The notes under the pieces are model-generated. The model was not told the DNA's origin. It saw nothing but the letters and a program-made list of their open reading frames with translations, and did not search any database. From Streptomyces sp. NBC_00247 (GTDB taxonomy: Bacteria > Actinomycetota > Actinomycetes > Streptomycetales > Streptomycetaceae), in contig NZ_CP108093.1 of assembly GCF_036188265.1 (NCBI RefSeq), forward strand, positions 4,856,001-4,920,000: a stretch of 64,000 nucleotides of DNA, given 5' to 3'. The position numbers were made by a program, and so were the translations under genes. Every line of letters starts with the position of its first letter. The stretch's first letter is position 1. Below, piece by piece: positions 17,386-27,000 of the stretch.

Positions 17386-18324
17386 TCAGGCGACGACCGT
17401 GAAGCCGTGGGCGGCACCGAGCCGCTTGAGGGTGGTCATGCCAGGGACACCGTCCGCCGCCTTGCCGGTGAAGCCCTGCCGCTGCTGGTACAGGGCGTAA
17501 GCGCTCCGCGTGGCCGTGCCCATGTGGCCATCGGCGTAGCCGGCGGCGAGCAGCTTCTCGGCGACGAGCGCTTGCTCGACGTACTTCGCCGCGGCGTACG
17601 AGACCGGTGTGCCCTTCTTCGGCGGGTCGCTCTTCGCCGCCGTGATGAGCTTCGCGAGGCTGACCACCTTCTGTGCGGTCGCCGTCGGCAGCTTGAGCAT
17701 TTGCCCGGCTGCGATCTTGTTCGGGTCCTTGATCCCGTTCAGGGACTGCAGCGCTGACACGGTCGTCTTGTGCGCCTCGGCGATCTCCGAGAGCGAGTCG
17801 CCGTCGAGCACCTTGTACGTGCCGGTCCCGGTGGCCGTGGCAGGGGGCGCCGTCTTGTACGCGGGGCGCCCGAACCCGGCGATGTCCCCAACGACCCGGA
17901 CGCGGCGGGCGCAGACGTTCGCCGTGTTGCCCTCGATCGTGTAGACGTACCGGTGGTCGGCCGAGACGCTCGTGACGATCCCGACGTGATCTATCGCGCC
18001 GATCGACGACGAGCCGGACCAGTCGAAGAACACGATGTCACCGCGCCGGATGCCCGACTTGGCGATGCCGTTCGTCATCGCCGTCCACTGCCCGGCAGCC
18101 TGGAATCGGGCGGCGTGCGCCACGGTGTACGCCCAGTCGGTGCCGTGGCACACGGCGTCGTACTCACCGGCGTCGACGGCGGCACGGGTGACCATGGCGT
18201 CACACCACGCGAAGTTGCCGGCGTAGGCTGGCCCGTTGCGCTCGCGGTACCACTGCTGAATCTGGTTCGGTTCGCCCGTGCCGATCCAGCGTTCCATCTG
18301 CTCGACCATGCCGTCGACGGTCAT
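17386..18324 (-). CDS. endolysin: CHAP, LysM and peptidoglycan-binding domains
   Basis: 312 residues. The N-terminal CHAP amidase/peptidase has its catalytic Cys at about residue 41 ('FAWCDAMVTRAA'), His at about 113 ('IDHVGIVTSV') and a downstream Asn/Glu region ('TIEGNTA'). A LysM motif spans about 169-213 ('YKVLDGDSLSEIAEAHKTTV'), and a peptidoglycan-binding-like domain closes the protein ('GYADGHMGTATRSAYALYQQ'). There is no signal peptide, so release depends on the holin-like proteins downstream. It overlaps the preceding gene by 4 nt. Confidence 0.9.
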   Translation of the reverse strand: MTVDGMVEQMERWIGTGEPNQIQQWYRERNGPAYAGNFAWCDAMVTRAAVDAGEYDAVCHGTDWAYTVAHAARFQAAGQWTAMTNGIAKSGIRRGDIVFFDWSGSSSIGAIDHVGIVTSVSADHRYVYTIEGNTANVCARRVRVVGDIAGFGRPAYKTAPPATATGTGTYKVLDGDSLSEIAEAHKTTVSALQSLNGIKDPNKIAAGQMLKLPTATAQKVVSLAKLITAAKSDPPKKGTPVSYAAAKYVEQALVAEKLLAAGYADGHMGTATRSAYALYQQRQGFTGKAADGVPGMTTLKRLGAAHGFTVVA

Positions 18325-18554
18325 GCCGTACCTCCGTCCTCGGCCGCAGCCGCCTCAGTGTCGGCCGGCTCGTCGTCCTGGTCGTCGAGCTCGGGGCCGG
18401 TGAAGTAGCCCGCCATGTCCGCGGGGCCGAACTTCGCGGCGAGCAGTGTCTGCTCGTCCTCGACGGTCGGCCCGTTGCCGGTGCGCGTGAGGTGCAGCGC
18501 TTGCTCGTGCTGATCGGCCATGCGCTCGGGCACGGGCCGCTCGGTGCTACCCAT
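18321..18554 (-). CDS. small acidic hypothetical protein
   Basis: 77 residues, polar and acidic ('ELDDQDDEPADTEAAAAEDGG'), ending in a 4-nt overlap with the endolysin start. It sits between a terminator and the endolysin, so it opens the lysis transcript. Function is unknown. Confidence 0.6.
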   Translation of the reverse strand: MGSTERPVPERMADQHEQALHLTRTGNGPTVEDEQTLLAAKFGPADMAGYFTGPELDDQDDEPADTEAAAAEDGGTA

Positions 18555-18583
18555 GGGTGAAGCCCCTTTCCGGGGATGCAGAA

Positions 18584-18609
18584 AGCCCCGGCCGGATCGG
18601 CGCGGGGCT
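18584..18609 (-). terminator. terminator between tail-fibre and lysis genes
   Basis: Stem AGCCCCG (18584-18590) with CGGGGCT (18603-18609), 19 nt after the fibre gene on the - strand. Confidence 0.6.
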
Positions 18610-18627
18610 CGGTTGGGGGGAGGCGGA

Positions 18628-20430
18628 TCAGGTGGTGGTGATGCTGACGACGTTGACGACGTCGGTCCCGCCCGAGAAATACGGCCGGCCGACGTACAGG
18701 TACCAGGGGACCCGGTAGGTGCTGTCCGTGACCGTGGTGGTCAGCGACAGCTCGGGGACGGACAGGGTGATCTGCGTCGCGGTGATGACGACCCGCAGCG
18801 TGTAAGTGCCCGCCGGGATCGCCGTGCTGCTGGCCGTGTTGGCGAGCTGCGCGGAAGTGCCGGCCGCCTTGTCGTCCCGATAGATGCGCAGAGAGCGCGT
18901 GTTGCTGACCTGCACGGTGTACCCGTTGTGGCGGATGTCCGCCGAGGAGAGGACCGTGGCGTCGTCGTCGGCGCCCAGGTGCACGGCGAACAGGGCCCAC
19001 ACGGGCGTCGCGGTGACGCTGAATTTCACGTCGATCGTGGTGGTGGCCGGGGCCGGGCTAACTTCGCCCGCCAGGAGCACCACCGCGTCGGCGGCCGCCG
19101 AGCTCGCGGGGTTCGGCAGGGGGATGCGGCCGGAGGCGTCGAGGACCGGCCGGGCGGCGGCGGAGGGCACGTACCCGTACCCCCACTGCCCCGTCCCGAA
19201 CGAGCTGGTGGTGCGGCGGGGGACGCGGCTGGAGACGTAGGCGGAGTAGTCGGCGATGATGCCCCGGCACCCGAGGGCGAGGGCCCGATCGCGCTGCACC
19301 CGGCGTACCAGCGTGTGCGCCCATACCCCGAGCGCGTAGTTCTTGGCGATGGCGGCTGTGATCTGCGCGTCCGTCCCGGCGATGTCGACGTCCAAGAGGT
19401 CCGCGCCCGTGTTCCTGATGGTGGTCGCGTTGTCCGTGGCCATCTGGGCGGCGGACCGCCACAGGTGCGCGAGGCAGCCCGCGGCTTTGATCACCGGGAT
19501 GACGGCGGGGTCATTGGTGTTGATCAACACGCTGCGTTCGAGCCGCCGGGCCTTGATCATCGCGGCGAGCGGTGCGACCCCCGCCGCGTTCTTAGCCTCC
19601 ACGGTCATCACCCGGCGGCCGCCGAGCTCGTCGAGGATCTCCTCCACGGTGTGCACCGGCAGGTCGGGGGCGGCCGCCGCGAACCAGGTGGACGGGTCAC
19701 TGCGCACGAGCCCCCACTGGGCGGCGTTGAACAGACTGACGTTCCCCGCGCTCCGGGTAGTGCGGTCCACGGTGGCGTCATGCATCAGCACCGGGGTGCC
19801 GTCGCCGAGGATCTGGGAGTCGAGGTCGAGGACGTCGGCCCACGGCATCGCCCCGCGAAGAGCCGCGAGGGTGTTCTCCGGAGCTTCGCCCGCGCTGCCC
19901 CGGTGGGCGTCGTAGACGATCGCGGGCAGGTTGTCGACGGTCGCGGCGGCGCCGAGCCGGGACTGAACGGCGGTGATCGCGGCCGTGGCGTCCGCCGATG
20001 CCGCAGCCGCCGTGGTGGTGGCGGTCGTGGCGAGCGCCGCGGCGTTGGTCGCCGTGGTGAGCGCGGTCGCCGCCTGCGTGGCTGCAGTCGCTGCCTGGGT
20101 GGCTGCGCCAGTGGCGGCCTGCAGCGCCTCGGTGGCGACCTCACGGCCGGTCGCGTACCAGCGGACGATCCGGCCGCCGGTCGCGTTGTACTCGTACTCG
20201 ATCTGCGGCCAGGCGCACATCCACTGCCGTATCGCCCCCGGCGATTTCGACGCGGTGCCGTCGGAGCGGAGTTGGCTGATCGGGGTGGTGCCGTCCGCCT
20301 CGTACAGTGCGGTTACGAGCTCCCCCGTGCCCGCGACGCGGACGTTCAGCGGGTAGTCGGGGACGACGTTCCCGGCGAGGTCGGTGAGGACCTCGGCCGG
20401 GGTGCCGCCGTAGGTGTAGAGGGTGGGCAT
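18628..20430 (-). CDS. tail fibre with glycerophosphodiester phosphodiesterase domain
   Basis: 600 residues. Residues 1-95 are a virion-attachment region, and about 100-160 form an Ala/Thr-rich coiled segment ('ATGAATQAATAATQAATAL'). About 170-440 is a GDPD TIM barrel: 'YDAHRGSAGEAPENTLAAL' (catalytic His176), 'VLDLDSQILGDGTPVLMHDA' (His217) and 'VMTVEAKN'. About 450-600 is a beta-rich domain, probably receptor-binding. The usual ELD metal motif reads DLD here. GDPD enzymes cleave glycerophosphodiesters, so the target is probably wall teichoic acid. Confidence 0.85.
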   Translation of the reverse strand: MPTLYTYGGTPAEVLTDLAGNVVPDYPLNVRVAGTGELVTALYEADGTTPISQLRSDGTASKSPGAIRQWMCAWPQIEYEYNATGGRIVRWYATGREVATEALQAATGAATQAATAATQAATALTTATNAAALATTATTTAAAASADATAAITAVQSRLGAAATVDNLPAIVYDAHRGSAGEAPENTLAALRGAMPWADVLDLDSQILGDGTPVLMHDATVDRTTRSAGNVSLFNAAQWGLVRSDPSTWFAAAAPDLPVHTVEEILDELGGRRVMTVEAKNAAGVAPLAAMIKARRLERSVLINTNDPAVIPVIKAAGCLAHLWRSAAQMATDNATTIRNTGADLLDVDIAGTDAQITAAIAKNYALGVWAHTLVRRVQRDRALALGCRGIIADYSAYVSSRVPRRTTSSFGTGQWGYGYVPSAAARPVLDASGRIPLPNPASSAAADAVVLLAGEVSPAPATTTIDVKFSVTATPVWALFAVHLGADDDATVLSSADIRHNGYTVQVSNTRSLRIYRDDKAAGTSAQLANTASSTAIPAGTYTLRVVITATQITLSVPELSLTTTVTDSTYRVPWYLYVGRPYFSGGTDVVNVVSITTT

Positions 20431-20442
20431 GTGAGATGCCTT

Positions 20443-21063
20443 TCAGTCGATGCTGTAGGAGCCGGAGATGTCGATCCAGCCGGTGCCGACCGTGCCGCCG
20501 TCCTGAGCGCCGTCTTGACTCCAGAAGATGAGCGCGCCCGGGATCGCTTGATCGTTGGAGTGCGATTCCATGCGGCCGGCGCCGATCAGCGGGTCTCCGG
20601 CCGTGCTGAAAAAAGCCGTACTGGTGGCGATCTGGGAGGGCGGCCGGCAATCGGTGGGCACCGTGGCGACCTGGATGCCGTTCGTGCCGATGATCGCGGT
20701 GCCGTCGGTTCGGGCGATCCGGCCCCGAAGGCGAACGCGGCCGCCCACCCTCTTGATCTCTGGGAAAACCTGCCCGGCCTGGAACGCCGACAGGAGCGGC
20801 AGCGGCCTCCACGCTGGTTCGGGCTCCCACCACGTCACCCAGGTGTTCGACGTCGCGGTTTTCTTCCACACGGTGCCGTCCGCGGCGGTGACGACGGTGT
20901 GCACCGGAGCCCCCGCGAACCGAGTGTTGCGCTCGGCGAGGTTCGCGACGTGGTGGACGAGGTGCGGATCGATCGCGGTCGCCAGCGCTGCGAGCGCGCC
21001 GGGCCCGACCGGGGCGTCCGCACCCCCAGGTACCGGGAGTGAGGCGTAGCCGATGGTGGCCAT
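20443..21063 (-). CDS. minor tail / fibre-associated protein
   Basis: 206 residues; ATG with AAGGAG 7 nt upstream. The N-terminus ('GYASLPVPGGADAPVGPGAL') resembles phage tail-tip proteins and ends with a beta-rich region ('IFWSQDGAQDGGTVGTGWID') that could be a receptor-facing domain. It lies between the fibre and a minor tail gene. The role is inferred from position. Confidence 0.65.
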   Translation of the reverse strand: MATIGYASLPVPGGADAPVGPGALAALATAIDPHLVHHVANLAERNTRFAGAPVHTVVTAADGTVWKKTATSNTWVTWWEPEPAWRPLPLLSAFQAGQVFPEIKRVGGRVRLRGRIARTDGTAIIGTNGIQVATVPTDCRPPSQIATSTAFFSTAGDPLIGAGRMESHSNDQAIPGALIFWSQDGAQDGGTVGTGWIDISGSYSID

Positions 21064-21074
21064 GGTGCTGCTCC

Positions 21075-22010
21075 TTACGGGGCGGAGAACGTGATGCGGA
21101 TGGCGCCGCCGGTGAACGCGGCGTAGTCGGTGGCGCCCTCGGCGTAGACCGCGATGCCGCGCGCCGCCCCGGACGCCAGCGCCGTCCGCCACGCGGCGGG
21201 CAGCGTCGCCGTGCCGCGCGCGCCCACGGACAGGCGCAGCAGGTACTCGGGGCCGTCGCCGAGGACGAGTTGCCCGGACGGCGGGGAGGTGTGGGCGTGG
21301 AGGTACAGGTGCGCGGGCCGGGCGGCGTTGGCACCGCTCCCGCGCGCCCGGGTCAGCGTGACCGTCATCGAGGAGACGACGCGACCTGAGCAGGCGTCTG
21401 CGATCGACGTGCCGTAGAACCACCCGCCCCGGAGGTTCCCGCGGCCGGTGTAGTCACCCTGGAACGCACGCCCGGACCGGGTCTCGTCGGGGCGGCCCCC
21501 GCGCCAGGACCCGGCGTCGGTCGGGGTGATCGTGACCGGGGCCGGCGCCCGGGCGGCCGGTGCGGTCGGAGACGGGTCGGTGACGCTGGCCAGCTGTACG
21601 TACAACTCCACCTTTCCACTGACCTTGCGGGCGTAGACGGTGGTGCCGGACTGCCACCCGGTCCCGGACGGTGCGGCGGTGCCCCAGGTGACGGCGCGCA
21701 CCACCTGCAGGTCGGCGGCGGCGTCCGTGGCGATCTCCCGGATCTCCGCCTCGGACTCGTCGCCCGGGTCGTCGCCGAGCCGCCACACGACAACCGGGCG
21801 GGCGCCCCGGGTGACGGCCACCCAGTCGCCAGCCGCCCGGTTGCGGTAGGAGTCGGCGCACGGCACGTCCAGCAGCAACTCCTCGCCGACGCGCAGGTTG
21901 ACTCCGAGGTCGGTGACGCCGTCGACCTGGGCGCTGCGCATCCGCAGACCGCCCATGCCGGTGGCGGCGGCCGCGAGCTGGGCGCCGAGCTCGGCGGCGG
22001 GGTCGCTCAC
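21075..22010 (-). CDS. minor tail protein
   Basis: 311 residues, beta-rich, with a C-terminal domain ('YLLRLSVGARGTATLPAAWR'). GTG at 22010 overlaps the preceding gene as GTGA. It is part of the tail-tip cluster between the tape measure and the fibre. No sequence family can be named with confidence. Confidence 0.7.
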   Translation of the reverse strand: MSDPAAELGAQLAAAATGMGGLRMRSAQVDGVTDLGVNLRVGEELLLDVPCADSYRNRAAGDWVAVTRGARPVVVWRLGDDPGDESEAEIREIATDAAADLQVVRAVTWGTAAPSGTGWQSGTTVYARKVSGKVELYVQLASVTDPSPTAPAARAPAPVTITPTDAGSWRGGRPDETRSGRAFQGDYTGRGNLRGGWFYGTSIADACSGRVVSSMTVTLTRARGSGANAARPAHLYLHAHTSPPSGQLVLGDGPEYLLRLSVGARGTATLPAAWRTALASGAARGIAVYAEGATDYAAFTGGAIRITFSAP

Positions 22011-23158
22011 AGCAGCCTCCTGACGGTGGTCCGGGTGGTGCAGGACTGGGAGGCGCTGCCGAGGGTGTAGGGGCAGGCGTCGATGATGTGCCGCTGCCAC
22101 TCACCCGGGCGGACCTCCACGTCCACGACGTCGCCGGGTTCGAGGGCGGGGTTGCACGCGGTGGTCATGGACAGGGAGGCCTGGATCCCGAGGGAGTCGG
22201 CGAGGCGGGCCGCGCCGACGTCGGCGGCCTGGCCGAGGTTCGTGATCAGCGGGGAGGCGTAGCGGGCGGCCCGGATCCGGACGCCGGTCAGGCCGAGGCG
22301 CTGGGGGGCGAGGGGGTCGCCGACCGGGTCCGGCCCGGCGTAGGTCAGGGACGCCGGGTCGGTGTCCCACGTGTAGACGGGTCCGACCGCTGGCGTCCCG
22401 TCACCACCGTCCCCACTGATCGACCAGAGGTTCACCAAGCCCTCCGCGGACTCGGTTTCAGCGGGCTCGACCAGGGCGACACCGTAGGGGATGCGCCAGA
22501 CCACCGGGTCGGTGATGGTCGGCACGGGCCCGATCGTCACCACCCCGGAGGCGTCGGCGTACAGCTCGGCGGCGAGCGCGGCGGCGATGCCGGTATCGGT
22601 GCCGGTGGTGTCTGTTCCGCCGGAGAGGGCCGCCCACCGGTCCTCGTCCACCACCCACGACGGCAGGGGCGTGTCCGGAGTGACGCCGTCGCGCCATGCG
22701 ACCGGCACTCCGGGCAGTACCTCGCCGATCAGCGTCTCCGCGAGGAACCGGGCGGTGTCCGGGCCGACCGTGCGCGGAGCCGGTAGCGGCGCGGCCCGGA
22801 TCACTTCCTCCCGGCCGAGGAGCTCGACGGACGCCCCGTATCGGGTGCGGGTCAGCCGGTCGACGACGTACACCCCGGCGGGGATCCACTCCACGTCCAT
22901 GCGCGGCCCCTGCAGGCCCTGCCACAGCCGTACCTGCGTGGTCACGCTGTTGACGCCGGATGCGCCGAGGGGAATGCCGACCAGGTCGGCGGTGCCGGAG
23001 TAGCGGCACTCCGCGGTACGGTCCGGGCGAACCTCGGCGCCGCCGAGCTGCGGGGCTGGTACCCAGGTGCCGCCGCCATCGTTGGACCACTCGGCGCGGA
23101 TCGGGCGGCGGGCGGCCCCGGTGACGGCGGCCAGTGCGCGGGCGGAGATCGGTAGCAT
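22007..23158 (-). CDS. minor tail protein, DUF5047-like
   Basis: 383 residues beginning 'MLPISARALAAVTGAARRPIRAEW', a start typical of the DUF5047 tail proteins of Streptomyces phages. Central 'DVEWIPAGVYVVDRLTRTRYGASVELLGRE' and C-terminal 'EPGDVVDVEVRPGEWQRHIID' resemble baseplate hub folds. It probably forms part of the tail tip. Confidence 0.75.
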   Translation of the reverse strand: MLPISARALAAVTGAARRPIRAEWSNDGGGTWVPAPQLGGAEVRPDRTAECRYSGTADLVGIPLGASGVNSVTTQVRLWQGLQGPRMDVEWIPAGVYVVDRLTRTRYGASVELLGREEVIRAAPLPAPRTVGPDTARFLAETLIGEVLPGVPVAWRDGVTPDTPLPSWVVDEDRWAALSGGTDTTGTDTGIAAALAAELYADASGVVTIGPVPTITDPVVWRIPYGVALVEPAETESAEGLVNLWSISGDGGDGTPAVGPVYTWDTDPASLTYAGPDPVGDPLAPQRLGLTGVRIRAARYASPLITNLGQAADVGAARLADSLGIQASLSMTTACNPALEPGDVVDVEVRPGEWQRHIIDACPYTLGSASQSCTTRTTVRRLL

Positions 23159-23159
23159 G

Positions 23160-24050
23160 TCAGGTGACCCCGTTCGTGCTCAGGGACGCCCACGACGAGT
23201 AGGACGCGGCGATGGCGTCCCACGTGGCGTAGCGGGCAGCGACGTCGTCCCACGACCAGCCCGGAATACGCAAGGGCTGACCGATGGTGTCGGGGCGGGC
23301 AAGCGGTTCGACCGTGAAACCGAACCGATACCCCTCGGATGAGCCGAGTCGGCCGGTCGGCGCAGGGCCCGTGATGTCGCCCGGGACGAAGTACGCGTCG
23401 GGCTGCAGATACCCGGGCCGAACCTGAGCGAGCAGTGCTCCTGACCGGAGCAACGCCCGCATCTGACCCACGAGTTCGGGCGGAACATCGACGGTCACCT
23501 GCACGACCTCGGCGCCGTGCTCGTCGTACGCGAGCTGCCGGTAGGGAGATCCCGCGATGTCGACCGCGTCCTGTCGTCCTGCCGACGTGGCGCCGGACCA
23601 CTCGACGATCATCACCCGTACCGACAAGCCGGGGTCGTCGAGGCTCTTGATCCACAGATCACGGTCGTCACCGGGCTCCGGCGCCGGCACGGTCACCGCA
23701 AGGGACGATGCCGGCCCCTCGCTGCCGTCCGCGTAAACCGGCGTCGCGGTGTACACGACCGCGACCCCGAGCGGAGGCTCGTGGTCGTAGGCTGTGCCGA
23801 CTCCCTCGATCGCCCACGCCAGATCGGCCGACCGGACCAGAGCCAGGCCGCCCCCCGGGTCGGTGCGCGTGATCCGCACCTGTCGGACGTCGCCCACGTC
23901 GGCGAGCGGCGTCGTGCCCGCGGTGTAGTCCACCGCGAGCACGACGCCCGCCCACTGCTCGTCGACGATGCCAGCGAGCCACCCGTCGGGTGACACCACC
24001 CGAACCGGCGGCGTCACCGGAGGCGCGCTCGGGTCGACGATCATCGGCAT
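23160..24050 (-). CDS. distal-tail-type minor tail protein
   Basis: 296 residues starting 'MPMIVDPSAPPVTPPV' behind AGGAG. It has a beta-rich body and a C-terminus with repeated 'YATWDAIAASYSSWASL'. As the first gene after the tape measure, it occupies the usual distal tail protein slot. Confidence 0.7.
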   Translation of the reverse strand: MPMIVDPSAPPVTPPVRVVSPDGWLAGIVDEQWAGVVLAVDYTAGTTPLADVGDVRQVRITRTDPGGGLALVRSADLAWAIEGVGTAYDHEPPLGVAVVYTATPVYADGSEGPASSLAVTVPAPEPGDDRDLWIKSLDDPGLSVRVMIVEWSGATSAGRQDAVDIAGSPYRQLAYDEHGAEVVQVTVDVPPELVGQMRALLRSGALLAQVRPGYLQPDAYFVPGDITGPAPTGRLGSSEGYRFGFTVEPLARPDTIGQPLRIPGWSWDDVAARYATWDAIAASYSSWASLSTNGVT

Positions 24051-24060
24051 CGCGTGTCTC

Positions 24061-27000
24061 CTATCGTGCGCCGGCACGCGACCGCTGCCGGACCGTCGTC
24101 ATCCCCGCGTCGACCCGGGTGTCGACGTACGCGTCGAGCTGCGTGCCGTCCGCGAGGACGAGTGCGAGCTGCTGTCCCTGCTGCAGTCCGGCCGGCTGCG
24201 CCGCCGTGCGGATCGCGGCCGCCGGAGCCGGGACCGAGGCGGTCGCCATGCGGACCGACGCGCGGTCGATCGCGGGCAGGGTGCTGACCATGCCGCCGAT
24301 CAGGCCGGCGCCGACCATGCGCCCGACCCGGTCGGTCTCGCGGCTCGGGCTGTGAATCTGCAGCCGCCGCTCGATCGTGGTCACGAGTGTCCCGCCGAGC
24401 TTGGTCATCTCCTTCTGCAGCGCCGCCTCCTGGGCCTGCAGACCGGTGAGGAACCCCTTTCCCGCCATGGTCCCGGCGTCGTACATCGCGTCGGCCATGG
24501 TCCGGCCGTACGCGGTGCTGAGCTTGGAGCCGGACGCCGCGAGCGCGTTGAGCTGCTTGATCTGCCCGGCGCTCGCCCCGGACACCAGCCGGGCGAGCTG
24601 ACTGTCGGGTCCGGCCGCCACGAGCTGCGAGATCAGGCTCTGCGACACGCCCCGCTTCGACGCCGTCGCGATCCGCGCCTGAAACGACGCGAGCGTCGAC
24701 TGCCGCGCCTGCAGACCGGAGATCAGCCCGCCGACCGATGTCGGATCGCTGATGTTCCCGAGCCCGAGATAGTCGGTCGCCGACGTCGCCTGATCGGTGG
24801 CCGCCGCCTTGGCCGTAGCGATCTTCGACGCCACGGTGTCCCGCTGTTTCGCGAGCGCCTGCAGCTTCGCCGACGCCGCGGTCGTCGCGGTCGCGAGGTT
24901 CTTGCCTGCCCCGCCCGCCGACTTCAGATCGGCCGCGAGCGCGTTGGACGCGGCAGCGATCTGCGCCGCCGTCCCGGTGAGACTCTTCCGGAACGCCGCG
25001 AGATCCGCAGGCACTTCACGCCGCGCCTTGGTCGACGCGGATACCTTCGTACCCTTCGCGAACCCGCGCAGCACACCGAGCCCGCCCGCCATCCGGAGCG
25101 ACGTCAGGTGGTCGTACACCTCCGTGTCCCCGCCGCCGAACCTCACGAGCTCGGGCCCGCGCTCGCCGACCCACGCGAGTTCGCCTCGCTTCGGCCGGCC
25201 GCCGTCGGCGTACCCACCGGGTCGGTTGTACGCCGAGGCGAGCGACCCGTACCGCGACAGGGCGTACCGCATGGAGGCGACCACGTTCGCCAGCGGGTCG
25301 TAGATGCCGCGTGACTGGAGCGGACCGGCGTACGCGTTGAACGTCGCACCGATCGTCTGCATGAGCCCACGCGACGGGTCGCCGTTCTTCGCGTTGATGT
25401 CCCAATTGTTGATCGCGCGCGGGTTCCCGCCGCTCTCCTGGTTCATCCGGCGTAGCACGACCGGCAGCAGCGATGCAGGCTGTCCGACCATCTTGAGGGC
25501 CTGCAGTACGACCGACGACCACCGCTCGACGCCGGACCCGCCAACGCTGCCCGAGGCGCCGCCGAACATGCTGCCCGCCGCGTTGACGATCTTGTCCTTC
25601 AAGCCGTCGAGCATCTTCGCCGGGAAGCGGCCGAGGGCCTGCGCCCACGGCGACGAGCCGATCGTAGCCGCCTTGTCCCGGATGAATCCGGTCGCCTTAT
25701 CCCACATTTTGCCGGGATCGGTGAGGAAGTCGGCGCCGCTGAGCAGTGTGCCGCCGACCTTCTTCGCAGCGCCCCAGAGATCGCCCACGATCCCGCCGTC
25801 GGCGAACCGCTGCACTGGCAGCTCGCCGTGCTCGTTGATGTACGACAGGGTGTCGAACCCCACCGCGCGGGCGCTGCTGCGCTTCACGACGAACTCGTCG
25901 GCCATCATCAGCGTCGGGATGCTGTCCTTGCCCGGCACGCCGCCGTGCGTGCGGCCGCCGCCCGCGAGCAGCTTCGGCGCGGCCGGCATCTTCCCGACCC
26001 CGACGAACCCGGCCACCTTGTCCCAAGTGGCTTTGATCCCTTCCGTGTAGATGTGTTTGATGATGAAGTTCACAGGCTCTTTGGCGATGTTCTTGATCTG
26101 GGACCAGGCGGAGCCGATCGCGTCCTTGGCCAGACCGAACGCTGCGCCGAAGAGCTTGACGCCCGCACGTCCCTTGTCCAGAACCGGCCGCAGAGCCACA
26201 TTCCACAGCCACGCCGCACCCGTGCCGATCCCGTCGAACGCCGGTTTCACCGCGCTGCGGTAGAGCCACGTGGCGACCGAGCCCGTCATGCGGACGCCGC
26301 TCTGAATGCCGGTGAACGCGGGCTTGATCCCCGAGCCCCACAGCCACGCGGCGCCGGCGCCGATCCCGTCGAACGCTGGCTTGATCGCGGAGCCCCAAAG
26401 CCACCCTGCGCCTGTGCCGATGCCGTCGAACGCAGGCTTGATCGCGTTGCGGTAGAGCCACGTCGCGCCCGCGCCGGTCGCGCGCAGCCCGGACCAGATC
26501 CACCCGAAGACCGGCTGCAGCGCCGATCCCCAGAGCCATACCGCGCCGGTCGCGATGTCCTCGAACACGGGCTTGATCTGCGAGTCCCAGAGCCACGACG
26601 CGATAGCGCCGACGGCCTTGAACCCGATCACGAACGGGGCGATCAGCAGCGTCGCGACGACTACGCCGAGCACCTTCGCGGCGGTGCCGATGAACCCGAA
26701 CGTCGGCGCGAGGACCGTGCCCCAGAGCCACGCTGCGCCTGTGCCGATCGCGCGCAGCCCGGTCATGAACCCGGCGATGCCGGGCTGCAGCACGGACCAG
26801 AGCGACGACCATCCGGACTGGATCCCGGACCATGTCGCCTGCACGATCGAGCGGAATGTGTCGCTGCGCTTGTACGCGACGAAGATCAAAGCGGCGAGCG
26901 CCGCGACACCCGTGATGATCAACCCGATCGGGTTCGCAGACATCACCGCGTTGAGCACACCCTGCGCGATGGCGTACCCACGGGTGACCGCGGCCGTCGC

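Noticed and set aside
18520..21042. An 840-codon + strand frame across the tail-fibre region
   Set aside because: It runs antisense to three phage genes that have ribosome sites and family motifs; its composition is typical of a GC shadow.
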